Source of the DNA: Thioalkalivibrio sp. | GTDB lineage: Bacteria > Pseudomonadota > Gammaproteobacteria > Ectothiorhodospirales > Ectothiorhodospiraceae | Assembly (NCBI GenBank): GCA_007136145.1 | Contig: SLHN01000193.1 | Coordinates: forward strand, 1 to 15,770 | Length of the DNA stretch: 15,770 bases | Direction: 5' to 3' | In this document: piece after piece, positions 1 to 7,568 of the stretch | Position numbering within the stretch: position 1 is the stretch's first letter | How the letters are laid out: the number at the start of each line of letters is the position of its first letter | Position numbers and translations under genes: made by a program | Notes under the pieces: generated by a model | Databases searched by the model: none | Told to the model about the DNA's origin: nothing | The model's input: only the letters and a program-made list of their open reading frames with translations

Positions 1-267
1 CTCGACACGGGTGATCTCGCGTGCCGGCAAATCATAGACGGAGTTGACGGTGAATCGGCGGTCGATTTCGCTCCACAGCTGTCGATCGGAGCGCGCGAAG
101 GCCCCGGGTTCGGCGGCCACATCGGCAACGACACTACGTACGGTCAGGTACTGCAGATAATCCTTGCCGACGGTCAGACCAAAGGTCAGTACCAGCAGGA
201 AGAATGCGATGTATACGATAACCGTGAATGCCCCAACCCCGCTCATTCTGCGTCTGGACACCATCAT
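1..267 (-). CDS. DUF4845 family membrane protein, 5' part only
   Basis: Partial gene; the 3' part lies beyond the left edge, leaving 89 codons. The start is one of two tandem ATGs (267 or 264), preceded by an AGGGGG-like ribosome site. The visible protein has a short basic N-terminus (SRRR), one hydrophobic segment at about residues 13-33, then a soluble stretch with KDYLQYLTVRSVV and DRRFTVNSVYDL. That pattern matches the small single-pass proteins of the DUF4845 family, which commonly sit between lepB and rnc in gammaproteobacteria. It begins 21 bases after the lepB stop and is probably co-transcribed with it. The molecular function is unknown. The family call rests on topology and position, so confidence is moderate. 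Confidence 0.72.
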   Translation of the reverse strand, partial: MMVSRRRMSGVGAFTVIVYIAFFLLVLTFGLTVGKDYLQYLTVRSVVADVAAEPGAFARSDRQLWSEIDRRFTVNSVYDLPAREITRVE

Positions 268-288
268 AGCCTTTGCCCCCTGAGTCAA

Positions 289-1062
289 TCATTGGATGCG
301 GTTGCCAATCCTGGAGAAATCCCAATGACCACCATTGTAATCCCAGTTCAACCAAATGAAGATCGCCCGGCCGACCAGAAGATCTTCCGATACAAAGCCC
401 CACATGCGGCTGTCGTTACTGTTGTCCCGATTGTCCCCCACCATGAAGTAGTGACCCTCCGGTACCTGCACCGCTCCCGACAATCCGGGGCTTTGCTGCC
501 ACATCAGGATCTCATGCGGTGTGTCGCCCAGATGCTCGAGGAAACGGCTGGCTCCGGTCATCATACGGCCAGAGCCCACACCGTTATAGGTTCCGAGCAA
601 TTCGGTCTTCTGCTGTTCGCCGTTCACGTACAGCATGCGGTCGCGGAACTCGATCCGGTCCCCCGGGAGGCCGACGACTCGTTTGATGTAGTCCTCGGCC
701 GGGTTGCGGGGATACTTGAACACCGCAACATCACCGCGTTCGGGTGCTCCGGTGTCAAGTATTCTGGTGCGCGTCACAGGTAGCCGGATACCATAGGAAA
801 ACTTGTTGACAAGAATGAAATCACCAACCAGAAGGGTGGGCATCATGGAGCCGGAGGGAATACGAAACGGCTCCGCAACGAAGGAGCGCAATACCAGTAC
901 GATCAGAAGCACCGGAAAAAAAGAGCGGGAATAATCGACGTACCAAGGTAGTCTTGCACGCCGTTCAGGACTCAATCCGCGCCGGACAACTACCCAGCTC
1001 AACCAGATCAACCCTGTCACCAGCGTTGCCAGCACCAAAATCAGCTCCAGGCTGAATGTCAT
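289..1062 (-). CDS. lepB: signal peptidase I
   Basis: Type I leader peptidase (S26 family, 257 aa), which removes signal peptides from exported proteins at the periplasmic face of the inner membrane. Two N-terminal membrane segments lie at about residues 5-26 and 47-63. The nucleophile is Ser72 in PSGSMMPT and the general base is Lys127 in DYIKRVVGLPGD; the box E motif GDNRDNSNDSR is at 209-219. The length is shorter than the E. coli enzyme (324 aa) but normal for many proteobacteria. The frame stays open upstream inside lepA, but the ATG at 1062 has an AAGGA site 7 bases before it and begins the first membrane segment, so I chose it. It lies 65 bases downstream of lepA, the classic lepA-lepB pair. 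Confidence 0.97.
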   Translation of the reverse strand: MTFSLELILVLATLVTGLIWLSWVVVRRGLSPERRARLPWYVDYSRSFFPVLLIVLVLRSFVAEPFRIPSGSMMPTLLVGDFILVNKFSYGIRLPVTRTRILDTGAPERGDVAVFKYPRNPAEDYIKRVVGLPGDRIEFRDRMLYVNGEQQKTELLGTYNGVGSGRMMTGASRFLEHLGDTPHEILMWQQSPGLSGAVQVPEGHYFMVGDNRDNSNDSRMWGFVSEDLLVGRAIFIWLNWDYNGGHWDFSRIGNRIQ

Positions 1063-1127
1063 AAACGATCCTTTTTCTGGAAACGGCTGTTCCGAGTTCG
1101 TCCGTCGAAGGTTATCGGCTTTAGGCT

Positions 1128-2930
1128 TTACTTGCCGTCGGTGGAAAGAACCGCGAGGAAGGCCTCCTGCGGCACATCGACCCGCCCGATCTGCTTCATT
1201 CGGCGCTTGCCGGCCTTCTGTTTCTCCAACAGCTTGCGCTTGCGGCTGACATCGCCGCCGTAGCATTTCGCCAGGACGTTCTTGCGCAGCGCCTTGACCG
1301 TCGACCGCGCAATCACTTTCGAGCCGATCGCCGCCTGAATCGCCACCTCGAACATCTGGCGCGGAATGATGCCACACATGCGCTCGGTCATCTCGCGCCC
1401 CCGGCTCTGGGCCTGATCCCGATGCAGAATCGCCGACAGGGCATCGACTCGCTCACCGTTTATCAACACATCGACACGAACCAACGGCGCAGCCTGAAAG
1501 CGCAGCGGATGATAGTCGAAGGAGGCATACCCTTTGGTTGCCGATTTCAGGCGGTCGAAGAAATCCATTACCACCTCGGACATCGGCATCTCGTAGGCCA
1601 ACGCAACCTGGCGACCCATGTACTGCATCTTCACCTGCACACCACGCTTCTCCACGCACAAGGTCATCACGGCACCGACGAACTCCTGAGGGGCGAGGAT
1701 GTTGGCCAGGATCACCGGTTCCCGGATCTCGGCAATCTCGTTCGACGGCGGCAGTTCAGACGGGTTGTGCACCGGTACAATCTCACCGTTGGTCTTCTCG
1801 ACCTCGTAGACCACGGTCGGAGCGGTCGAAATCAGATCAAGCCCGTACTCGCGCTCGAGCCGTTCCTGCACGATCTCCATGTGCAGCATGCCGAGAAATC
1901 CGCAACGGAATCCGAACCCAAGAGCCTGAGAGGTCTCCGGCTCGAATTGAAGCGAGGCATCGTTCAGACGCAGCTTGTCCAGCGCCTCGCGCAGGTCGTT
2001 GAAGTCCTCCGCACTGATCGGAAACAGGCCGGCAAAGACTCGTGGCTGGACTTCCTTGAACCCCGGAAGTGGGCTTTCCGCCGGCTTCTGCGCGTCGGTG
2101 AACGTGTCACCTACCTTGGCCCCGGTGATGTCCTTGATGCTGGCGATAACATACCCGACCTCCCCAACCTCCAGGAACGCCTTGTCCAGAGGCTTGGGAG
2201 TGAACACGCCTACACGATCAACTTCGTAGACCCGACCCACCGACATTGCGGTGATCCGGCGTTTGGCATGAAGCCGACCCGATTTCACTCTCACCAGGGC
2301 CACGACACCCAGGTAATTGTCGTACCAGGAGTCGATCACCAATGCCTGTAACGGCGCATCGGCACTTCCTTCCGGGGGTGGAATCCGCCGCACGAGTTCT
2401 TCCAGGAGATCGGCAATACCCACCCCGGTCTTGGCCGAGACACGGATGGCGTTGGTGGCCTCGATCCCGATCACATCCTCGATCTCGGTCGCGACCCGAT
2501 CCGGATCGGCGGCCGGCAGATCGATCTTGTTCAGCACCGGGACCACCTCGAGACCCTGATCGATCGCCGTGTAGCAGTTCGCCACACTCTGTGCTTCGAC
2601 ACCCTGCGACGCATCGACGACCAGCAGCGCGCCCTCGCACGCGGCCAGCGAACGCGAAACCTCATAGGAAAAATCGACGTGACCGGGAGTGTCGATGAAA
2701 TTCAGCTGGTAGCGTTCGCCGTCGGCGGCATCGTAATAGAGTGAGACACTCTGCGCCTTGATGGTGATCCCACGCTCGCGTTCGAGATCCATCGAATCCA
2801 GCACCTGTTCCGCCATTTCACGCTCGGCCAGGCCACCACAGACCTGGATCAGGCGGTCGGCAAGCGTCGATTTCCCATGGTCGATGTGCGCGATAATGGA
2901 AAAGTTGCGGGTCAGGCGGGTCTCAGTCAT
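1128..2930 (-). CDS. lepA: elongation factor 4 (LepA), ribosome-associated GTPase
   Basis: Translation GTPase of 600 aa (E. coli LepA has 599), which binds the ribosome and affects translocation or initiation quality. GTPase motifs are G1 AHIDHGKST (14-22), G2 RGITI (53-57), G3 DTPGH (80-84) and G4 NKID (134-137). EF-G-like domains follow, and the C-terminal LepA-specific domain is recognisable by the basic stretch SRKRKLLEKQKAGKRRMKQ near the end. The ATG at 2930 overlaps the stop of the upstream glutaredoxin-like gene by 8 bases and has only a weak ribosome site, so translation is probably coupled. It sits in the mucD-grx-lepA-lepB order. The longest open frames on the opposite strand here are antisense shadows. 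Confidence 0.98.
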   Translation of the reverse strand: MTETRLTRNFSIIAHIDHGKSTLADRLIQVCGGLAEREMAEQVLDSMDLERERGITIKAQSVSLYYDAADGERYQLNFIDTPGHVDFSYEVSRSLAACEGALLVVDASQGVEAQSVANCYTAIDQGLEVVPVLNKIDLPAADPDRVATEIEDVIGIEATNAIRVSAKTGVGIADLLEELVRRIPPPEGSADAPLQALVIDSWYDNYLGVVALVRVKSGRLHAKRRITAMSVGRVYEVDRVGVFTPKPLDKAFLEVGEVGYVIASIKDITGAKVGDTFTDAQKPAESPLPGFKEVQPRVFAGLFPISAEDFNDLREALDKLRLNDASLQFEPETSQALGFGFRCGFLGMLHMEIVQERLEREYGLDLISTAPTVVYEVEKTNGEIVPVHNPSELPPSNEIAEIREPVILANILAPQEFVGAVMTLCVEKRGVQVKMQYMGRQVALAYEMPMSEVVMDFFDRLKSATKGYASFDYHPLRFQAAPLVRVDVLINGERVDALSAILHRDQAQSRGREMTERMCGIIPRQMFEVAIQAAIGSKVIARSTVKALRKNVLAKCYGGDVSRKRKLLEKQKAGKRRMKQIGRVDVPQEAFLAVLSTDGK

Positions 2931-3252
2931 TGCTGGTCAGCTCGTCGATCAGGGCCGACGTATCGAGAAAATGGCAGCAGAGGATCTCCCCATCTACCGC
3001 CAACACCGGAACCTTGGCGTTGAAACGGGCGAGCAGGGACGGATCCTCGTCTATGTCGATACGCTCAAGCGCGAAAGTATAACGGCTTTCCAGCGCCAGA
3101 AGTTCCGCAAGGAGATCGGTGCAGAGCGAGCAATCCGATCGGTAATAAAGTGTGAGCCGACGAGGCGGCCGGGTATCCCCTTGATTTCGGGCAACGGGCG
3201 CGGGCTTTGAGTCGTCCTGGCGGACGCTCGGCCCGCGCCACTTCACCGTCAC
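2923..3252 (-). CDS. glutaredoxin-like thioredoxin-fold protein (DUF836 type)
   Basis: Small thioredoxin-fold protein of up to 109 aa. The core begins at about residue 33 with beta strand LTLYYRSD, followed by a redox motif C41-S-L-C44. It continues through the acidic strand ERIDIDED and a cis-proline region VPVLAVDG (Pro82); two further cysteines, C92-C93, follow. This is the compact glutaredoxin/DUF836 architecture, probably a cytoplasmic thiol oxidoreductase; the substrate is unknown. The start is uncertain: GTG at 3252 overlaps the mucD stop as GTGA, and GTG at 3246 is an alternative, with neither strongly preceded by a ribosome site. The first 30 residues look unstructured. The stop overlaps lepA by 8 bases. 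Similar small redox genes occur beside mucD/lepA in other gammaproteobacteria. Confidence 0.85.
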   Translation of the reverse strand: MTVKWRGPSVRQDDSKPAPVARNQGDTRPPRRLTLYYRSDCSLCTDLLAELLALESRYTFALERIDIDEDPSLLARFNAKVPVLAVDGEILCCHFLDTSALIDELTSND

Positions 3253-4664
3253 GAATTCGGCATACGCAGCGCGATGAACACCGGGTTGCCTCCCCGGTGA
3301 ATGAGCACGGGAACCGAACGGCCCGCTGGCGCGGCCTCGACCTGCTTCCGGAACTCTTCGACCGAGGTGACCGGTGCGTTACCAAACTGCGCGATCACGT
3401 CGCCCGGACGGATGCCCGCTGCCCGGGCAGGGTTGTCAGTGACTTCGCGCACCCTTATTCCCGTATCGCCCAGACCCAGTTCTGAACGCTCATCCGCGGT
3501 CAGGGGCTCGATCTGCATCCCCAACAGGCTTTGCGGCTGCGCCGGTTGCGCCGGAACTCGACTACGCGCACTAGCCACTTCCTCCGGCAACGCCTCGATG
3601 GTCACGCCAATCACGATTTCCTCGTCACCACGACGTACGTCGACATCAACCTCGGAACCCACCGGAGTCCGGCCGACGATCGGCGGCAAGGCGCTGGATC
3701 GGGGAACATCGATCCCGTTGAAACGAAGGATCACATCACCAGTCCGGAACCCCGCCTTTTCCGCCGGGCTGTCCGGCTGAACCTGCGCGACCAGCGCGCC
3801 GGTCGGCCGGGACATGCCGAAGGAATCGGCCAGTTCCCGGGTTACCTCCTGAATCAGGACCCCCAGCCAGCCGCGAGTGACCGTACCGGTTGCACGCAGT
3901 TGCTCGGCAACCTCGACGGCCATGTCGATCGGAATCGCGAACGACAAGCCCATGAACCCACCGGTCCGGCTGTAGATCTGGGAATTGATCCCGACGACCT
4001 CACCGTCCATGTTGAACAACGGGCCACCCGAGTTGCCCGGATTGATCGCGACGTCGGTCTGAATGAACGGTACATAGTTGTCCGACGGCAGGCTACGCCC
4101 CTTGGCGCTGACGATTCCGGCCGTGACCGAATGATCGAAGCCAAACGGAGACCCGATCGCCAGGACCCATTCCCCGACTTTCAACGACTCGGACGACCCC
4201 AGCCGCAAAGTAGGCAGATCCTCGGCATCGATCTTCAGAACCGCAACATCGCTTTGGGGATCGGAACCGATCAGCTCCGCGGTGAAAACACGGCGATCCG
4301 ACAGGCGGACCACGATCTCGGAACCATTCTCGATCACGTGATGATTGGTGAGAATGTAGCCGTCGGCACTGTAAATGAAGCCCGAACCCATCGAACCGCG
4401 CTCGCGGCGCTCTGGCAGCCCGGGTTGTCCCCGTTCGCCAAAGAAATGCTCGAAGAGATCACCGAACGGCATACCCTCGGGTAACTCGGGCGCGCGCCCG
4501 GAACGTTCATCGGACGCCACGCGTTCGCGCGCCGCGGAAATATTCACCACCGCCGGGCTGTATTTCTCCGCCAGCTCGACGAAATCGGGCAAATGACGCG
4601 CCGACGCCGGAACGGACAACGCGACCAGGATCGCCGCGAGGAAAAACCATCGATAAGTTTTCAT
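3249..4664 (-). CDS. mucD: periplasmic serine protease/chaperone MucD (DegP/HtrA family)
   Basis: HtrA-type protease of 471 aa (Pseudomonas MucD about 474) that degrades or refolds misfolded envelope proteins. The signal peptide is about residues 1-22, with probable cleavage after ASA. The trypsin-like domain carries the triad His109 (LTNHHVI), Asp139 (QSDVAVLK) and Ser212 (GNSGGP). Two PDZ domains follow, the first around 260-350 (GWLGV, GFRTGDVILRFNG) and the second around 375-465 (GIRPGDVIAQFG). I chose ATG at 4664, with AGGT five bases upstream, over the GTG at 4670. A sigma-E-like promoter (4695-4723) lies in the 145-base gap after mucC, so the gene probably has its own stress-responsive transcription as well as operon read-through. 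Confidence 0.96.
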   Translation of the reverse strand: MKTYRWFFLAAILVALSVPASARHLPDFVELAEKYSPAVVNISAARERVASDERSGRAPELPEGMPFGDLFEHFFGERGQPGLPERRERGSMGSGFIYSADGYILTNHHVIENGSEIVVRLSDRRVFTAELIGSDPQSDVAVLKIDAEDLPTLRLGSSESLKVGEWVLAIGSPFGFDHSVTAGIVSAKGRSLPSDNYVPFIQTDVAINPGNSGGPLFNMDGEVVGINSQIYSRTGGFMGLSFAIPIDMAVEVAEQLRATGTVTRGWLGVLIQEVTRELADSFGMSRPTGALVAQVQPDSPAEKAGFRTGDVILRFNGIDVPRSSALPPIVGRTPVGSEVDVDVRRGDEEIVIGVTIEALPEEVASARSRVPAQPAQPQSLLGMQIEPLTADERSELGLGDTGIRVREVTDNPARAAGIRPGDVIAQFGNAPVTSVEEFRKQVEAAPAGRSVPVLIHRGGNPVFIALRMPNS

Positions 4665-4694
4665 AAGCACCTACAGGGATCTGTTGAGTATCAG

Positions 4695-4723
4695 TCTAGA
4701 GGGTATCGGCCCGCGCAAGTTCC
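4695..4723 (-). promoter_or_regulatory. predicted sigma-E (AlgU) promoter of mucD
   Basis: On the minus strand there is a -35 box GGAACTT (4723 to 4717), a 16-base spacer, and a -10 box TCTAGA (4700 to 4695). The established sigma-E/AlgU consensus is GAACTT, 16-17 bases, then TCTGA or TCTAA, so the match is close. Transcription would start near 4688-4690, leaving about a 25-base leader before the mucD ATG at 4664. It lies in non-coding DNA between mucC and mucD, downstream of the gene for the sigma factor that would read it. No transcript data are available here. Confidence 0.75.
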
Positions 4724-4809
4724 CGACTCGCTTAAAGAAACGACGCGGCTACCTGCAAGCACGCTCGGATCGTCCGGCGACATCCAGCGCGCCCCCGGAA
4801 GAATCCGGG

Positions 4810-5295
4810 TCAATCGCAGCCGAGGATCCGCGCTTCGCGCGGTCCCTGGCGGGAAACGGAGTCGTGCGCCAGCACTACCGGGGCAAAGCGCTGCCGTTCC
4901 CGCCGCAACCACCCGCGCACCCCCATCAGCCCAAGCCCGAAACCACCCAGACCGGCAAGGATCAGCCACCCTTCACCAACACCAGGCAACACCAGGGTCA
5001 AGAACGCGGGGACCAGGATCAAGCCGAGCAAAGGTAGCAGGTACATCGCGAGCGCACCCGAAACGAGCGCACGGTCGGATATCCCGAGCGTGACCCGGTC
5101 TCCAAAGCAGAGACCATAGGAGTTCGCCAACCGGATCTCCATGCTACGGCGCCCCAGAACTTCCGACAGCACCCCGTTCCCGCAGCCGCTACGCGCCGAA
5201 CAGGAGCCGCAGGTCGACTGACGAAGAACACGAATCGTCGCCCACGCATCATCGGCGGCGACGACGACCCCCTGTTCCTCGATCCAGCCGCTCAT
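4810..5295 (-). CDS. mucC: RseC/MucC family sigma-E regulatory membrane protein
   Basis: Inner-membrane protein of 161 aa. The N-terminal part (1-75) carries a cysteine cluster C29-x2-C32-x5-C38 (TCGSCSARSGCGNG). Two hydrophobic helices follow at about 78-104 and 108-126, then a basic cytoplasmic tail (WLRRERQR). This is the RseC/MucC architecture. RseC modulates sigma-E activity and is related to the SoxR-reducing RsxC system; its exact biochemistry is unsettled. The ATG at 5295 lies 11 bases after the mucB stop, so it belongs to the rpoE operon. The family cysteines suggest metal or Fe-S binding, which is inference. Confidence 0.92.
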   Translation of the reverse strand: MSGWIEEQGVVVAADDAWATIRVLRQSTCGSCSARSGCGNGVLSEVLGRRSMEIRLANSYGLCFGDRVTLGISDRALVSGALAMYLLPLLGLILVPAFLTLVLPGVGEGWLILAGLGGFGLGLMGVRGWLRRERQRFAPVVLAHDSVSRQGPREARILGCD

Positions 5296-5306
5296 GTCGA
5301 TGGCCT

Positions 5307-6308
5307 TCAGCGTGCTGGCGCCGTCTCGCCCGAATCTCCGGGTCGGAAACGTGCGGCGCTGGCGATCCGCTCGATGGTTTTCCTGGGAACCTCGCCGACC
5401 ACGGTCAGCTGATTCCCAGCCAATGGGCGTGCAAACGCATGTGTGGCACCCGAGCGAGTGGCACCTTCGAACATATCCGCCTTGTCCTTATTGGCGTCCA
5501 CATAGACCGAAACGGTTGCCAGACCATCGCTGAGAACAAAATGCAGCGACGGTGGAGAGTCGGGGCCGAATACGCGTTCGGTCGCGATCACTGGCGAAAA
5601 CCCTGGAGGTAGCCCCTCGAAATACCACTGGCCATGCGACGCTTCAGTGTCTCCTGGCACCTCGGCGGCACGCACCTCGATATGCCTTGCCTCACATCCA
5701 CGAGGCGTCAGTGCTTCCTCGAAAACCACGTCCAGGAAGGCCAGCTCGGTAAATACCAGCCGTTCGAGCAGTTGTCCGTCCGCATCGATCAACTCGCTCG
5801 ACAAGGGTAAACCGGTGTCCCGGTGCAGACAGTACTTGTGGCTGTAGCGATAGTCGTCACGCGCCGCCGCGTGCAGCACGTAACATGGAAACCCGGCGAT
5901 ACGGTCAAACCCGGGGGACTTCAGATCGTAGCGTTCGCTGGCACGAAGCATCATTCCCGCGATCGCCGGCGGCCTGTGGGGAGCGGTCTGTTGCCCAGGC
6001 CCACCATCCGCCTCGACACGAGCACCCTTCAGCGCACTGACGCGATCGACCGAACGGATGACCTCACGCGCCGAGCCGGTCAGCGTCCGCAGCCGCTCAC
6101 GATAACCACCGTTCTCGGCGGAATGAACCACTTTGACGGTATCGATGCGGTCACCGCGTTGGAAAATGAAGGTGCCTTCATAGCTGTGCGAATGCAGGCT
6201 TTGCGCCATGCGCTCCAGCCAAACGACGGGATCTTCCTGTCCGGCGTTCAGCGCGAGCGGCAACAACAGCGAAACCAGCCCCGGGAGCGTCCATTGCCAG
6301 CCCCACAT
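5307..6308 (-). CDS. mucB: periplasmic sigma-E regulator RseB/MucB
   Basis: Periplasmic protein of 333 aa that binds the periplasmic tail of the anti-sigma factor RseA/MucA and shields it from DegS/AlgW cleavage; in E. coli RseB also senses lipid signals. A signal peptide spans about residues 1-21 (hydrophobic LVSLLLPLALNA). The large LolA-like lipid-binding domain begins with the family signature SYEGTFIFQRGD (42-53). The smaller C-terminal domain contains YFEGLPPGFSPV and ends around AARFRPGD. The open frame extends upstream into rseA, but the ATG at 6308, 7 bases past the rseA stop, begins a proper signal peptide, so I chose it. Its place between rseA and rseC is the standard order. Confidence 0.94.
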   Translation of the reverse strand: MWGWQWTLPGLVSLLLPLALNAGQEDPVVWLERMAQSLHSHSYEGTFIFQRGDRIDTVKVVHSAENGGYRERLRTLTGSAREVIRSVDRVSALKGARVEADGGPGQQTAPHRPPAIAGMMLRASERYDLKSPGFDRIAGFPCYVLHAAARDDYRYSHKYCLHRDTGLPLSSELIDADGQLLERLVFTELAFLDVVFEEALTPRGCEARHIEVRAAEVPGDTEASHGQWYFEGLPPGFSPVIATERVFGPDSPPSLHFVLSDGLATVSVYVDANKDKADMFEGATRSGATHAFARPLAGNQLTVVGEVPRKTIERIASAARFRPGDSGETAPAR

Positions 6309-6315
6309 GTCTCGC

Positions 6316-6834
6316 TTACTCACCGTCAACCGAATTTCGAACCCTGGCGAACGCCGAAGAGCCCGGCGCAACCAGCTCGGCGTGATTTTCGAGATATCGG
6401 GCGAAGCGCGGGTCCGGAGCCGTTGCCATTTCGGTTTCCGGGGCTGGCGTCGCCTCGACGGCAACAGCAGGCGTGCCGTCAACGCTTTCACCCGTCAGCA
6501 TCTGCAGGCCCAGTAGCGACGCAACCGCAACGGTCGCGGCCACGCCCACTCCAGCCACCGGCTTGAACCAGCGCAGGGCACCCGAGGGCACCGACTTGAC
6601 GTGGAGGGGTTCTTCGCTGGCGATACCCTCCTGGACTCGAGACAGGAAATCGGCCGGCGCCATGCGGGTCATGCCACCGCGCAGGCTATCTCCGATCAGA
6701 TGATAACGGGCCCATTGCTCGCGGTCCTCGCCGGATCTCACCAGTTCATCGATCAAACGGCGGGTTTCGAAGGTATCGGTTTCGTTGTCGACCAGTGCGG
6801 ACAGGCGCTCGGCTTTGCTGACTTGGTTTTTCAT
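6316..6834 (-). CDS. rseA: anti-sigma-E factor RseA/MucA
   Basis: Single-pass inner-membrane anti-sigma factor of 172 aa. The cytoplasmic N-terminal domain (about 5-75) contains LSALVDNETDTFETRRLIDEL and WARYHLIGDSLRG, typical of RseA/MucA sequences that bind and hold sigma-E. A hydrophobic segment spans about 91-112. The periplasmic tail (113-172) is Ala/Pro/Glu-rich and ends with the conserved-looking ARYLENHAELV. Stress would trigger stepwise proteolysis of this protein and release RpoE. The ATG at 6834 is 11 bases after the rpoE stop; longer in-frame readings into rpoE are implausible because this start begins the conserved domain. Ribosome site is weak, suggesting coupling to rpoE. Confidence 0.94.
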   Translation of the reverse strand: MKNQVSKAERLSALVDNETDTFETRRLIDELVRSGEDREQWARYHLIGDSLRGGMTRMAPADFLSRVQEGIASEEPLHVKSVPSGALRWFKPVAGVGVAATVAVASLLGLQMLTGESVDGTPAVAVEATPAPETEMATAPDPRFARYLENHAELVAPGSSAFARVRNSVDGE

Positions 6835-6845
6835 TCTGTGCTCGC

Positions 6846-7424
6846 TCAATCGTTTAGCAACGGACCCAAGGTCCGGTCGATGGCCTCGCGGGCCCGGAAG
6901 ATGCGCGACCGGACAGTCCCGATCGGACACCCCATGGTCTGGGCGGTCTCTTCGTAGCTCAGTCCTTCGAGTTCACGCAATGTGATTGCGGTCCGCAGAT
7001 CATCGGGCAAACGTTCGATTGTCCGCTGCACTGCCACCTGTATCTCCTGTGACAACAACTCCCCTTCCGGGGTTGCATTCTCCTTCAATGCCGAATCGCC
7101 GCCCATCTGTTCGGCATCCTGAACATCGACTTCGGCCTCCGGTCGCCTTCGACCCTGCGCCACCAGATGGTTCTTGGCGGTGTTGATGGCGATGCGGTAA
7201 AGCCAAGTGTAGAAGGCACTTTCGCCGCGAAAATTGGCAAGGCCCCGGTAGGCCTTGATGAACGCCTCCTGCGACACGTCGAGCGCGGCCGCGTGATCGT
7301 GCACGTAGCGACCGACCAGGTTGACGATCTTGTGCTGGTATTTCAGAACCAGGATGTCGAATGCCGCTTTCTCCCCTGCCTGCACACGCCGAACGAGCGC
7401 CTCGTCGGAAGCCTTTTCGCTCAT
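6846..7424 (-). CDS. rpoE: RNA polymerase sigma factor sigma-E (RpoE/AlgU)
   Basis: Group IV (ECF) sigma factor of 192 aa, almost the same as E. coli RpoE (191) and Pseudomonas AlgU. Region 2 (about 10-95) shows LVRRVQAGEKAAFDILVLKYQHK and the core-binding and -10 helix DVSQEAFIKAYRGLANFRG, then FYTWLYRIAINTAKNHL. Region 4 (about 130-188) contains LPDDLRTAITLRELEGLSYEE and the helix-turn-helix GCPIGTVRSRIFRARE that reads the -35 box. The ATG at 7424 has GGGAG 7 bases upstream; further upstream frame is non-conserved intergenic DNA. It heads the rpoE-rseA-mucB-mucC-mucD operon, with a candidate autoregulatory promoter at 7470-7496, and is divergent from nadB as in Pseudomonas. Confidence 0.97.
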   Translation of the reverse strand: MSEKASDEALVRRVQAGEKAAFDILVLKYQHKIVNLVGRYVHDHAAALDVSQEAFIKAYRGLANFRGESAFYTWLYRIAINTAKNHLVAQGRRRPEAEVDVQDAEQMGGDSALKENATPEGELLSQEIQVAVQRTIERLPDDLRTAITLRELEGLSYEETAQTMGCPIGTVRSRIFRAREAIDRTLGPLLND

Positions 7425-7568
7425 GCGGGCACTCCCGCGTGGAACCCGAATTCCGGTAATCTTGGCAGCATGGACCCTGTAACCATGGTGAAGTTCGTCC
7501 TGATTGACCCAGGTGTGATCCGTCGCAAACCGTTGCGTCCGGAACAACGCCGGAAAGTTACCTGACCC
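7425..7568. promoter_or_regulatory. divergent rpoE/nadB intergenic control region
   Basis: These 144 bases separate the divergent starts of rpoE and nadB and must hold both promoters. The rpoE side has the sigma-E-type promoter described separately. On the nadB side I see no convincing sigma-70 promoter: TTGACC at 7504-7509 is a fair -35, but the sequence 17 bases later (AAACCG) is a poor -10. An open frame in this region is not supported as a gene. Confidence 0.6.
7470..7496 (-). promoter_or_regulatory. predicted autoregulatory sigma-E promoter of rpoE
   Basis: Minus-strand -35 box GAACTT (7496 to 7491), a 16-base spacer, and a -10 box TCCAT (7474 to 7470). The -35 is a full match to the sigma-E/AlgU consensus; the -10 is a weaker variant of TCTGA. 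Expected start near 7463, about 40 bases before the rpoE ATG. Autoregulation of rpoE/algU by its own product is established in E. coli and Pseudomonas, and the spacing equals that of the mucD candidate. Confidence 0.65.

Noticed and set aside
289..1377. Longer lepB reading starting inside lepA
   Set aside because: The extra N-terminus overlaps lepA, has no signal-peptidase similarity and would precede the first membrane anchor; ATG 1062 has a good ribosome site.
1422..2351. Plus-strand open frame of 309 codons opposite lepA
   Set aside because: Antisense shadow of a fully conserved lepA; no ribosome site or recognisable domain.
3083..3105. GGAACTT on the minus strand inside the glutaredoxin-like gene
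   Set aside because: It matches a sigma-E -35, but the sequence at the -10 distance (GTTATA) does not match and it lies in coding DNA.
7504..7532. Possible sigma-70 promoter for nadB (TTGACC, 17 bases, AAACCG)
   Set aside because: The -10 does not resemble TATAAT; not good enough to annotate.
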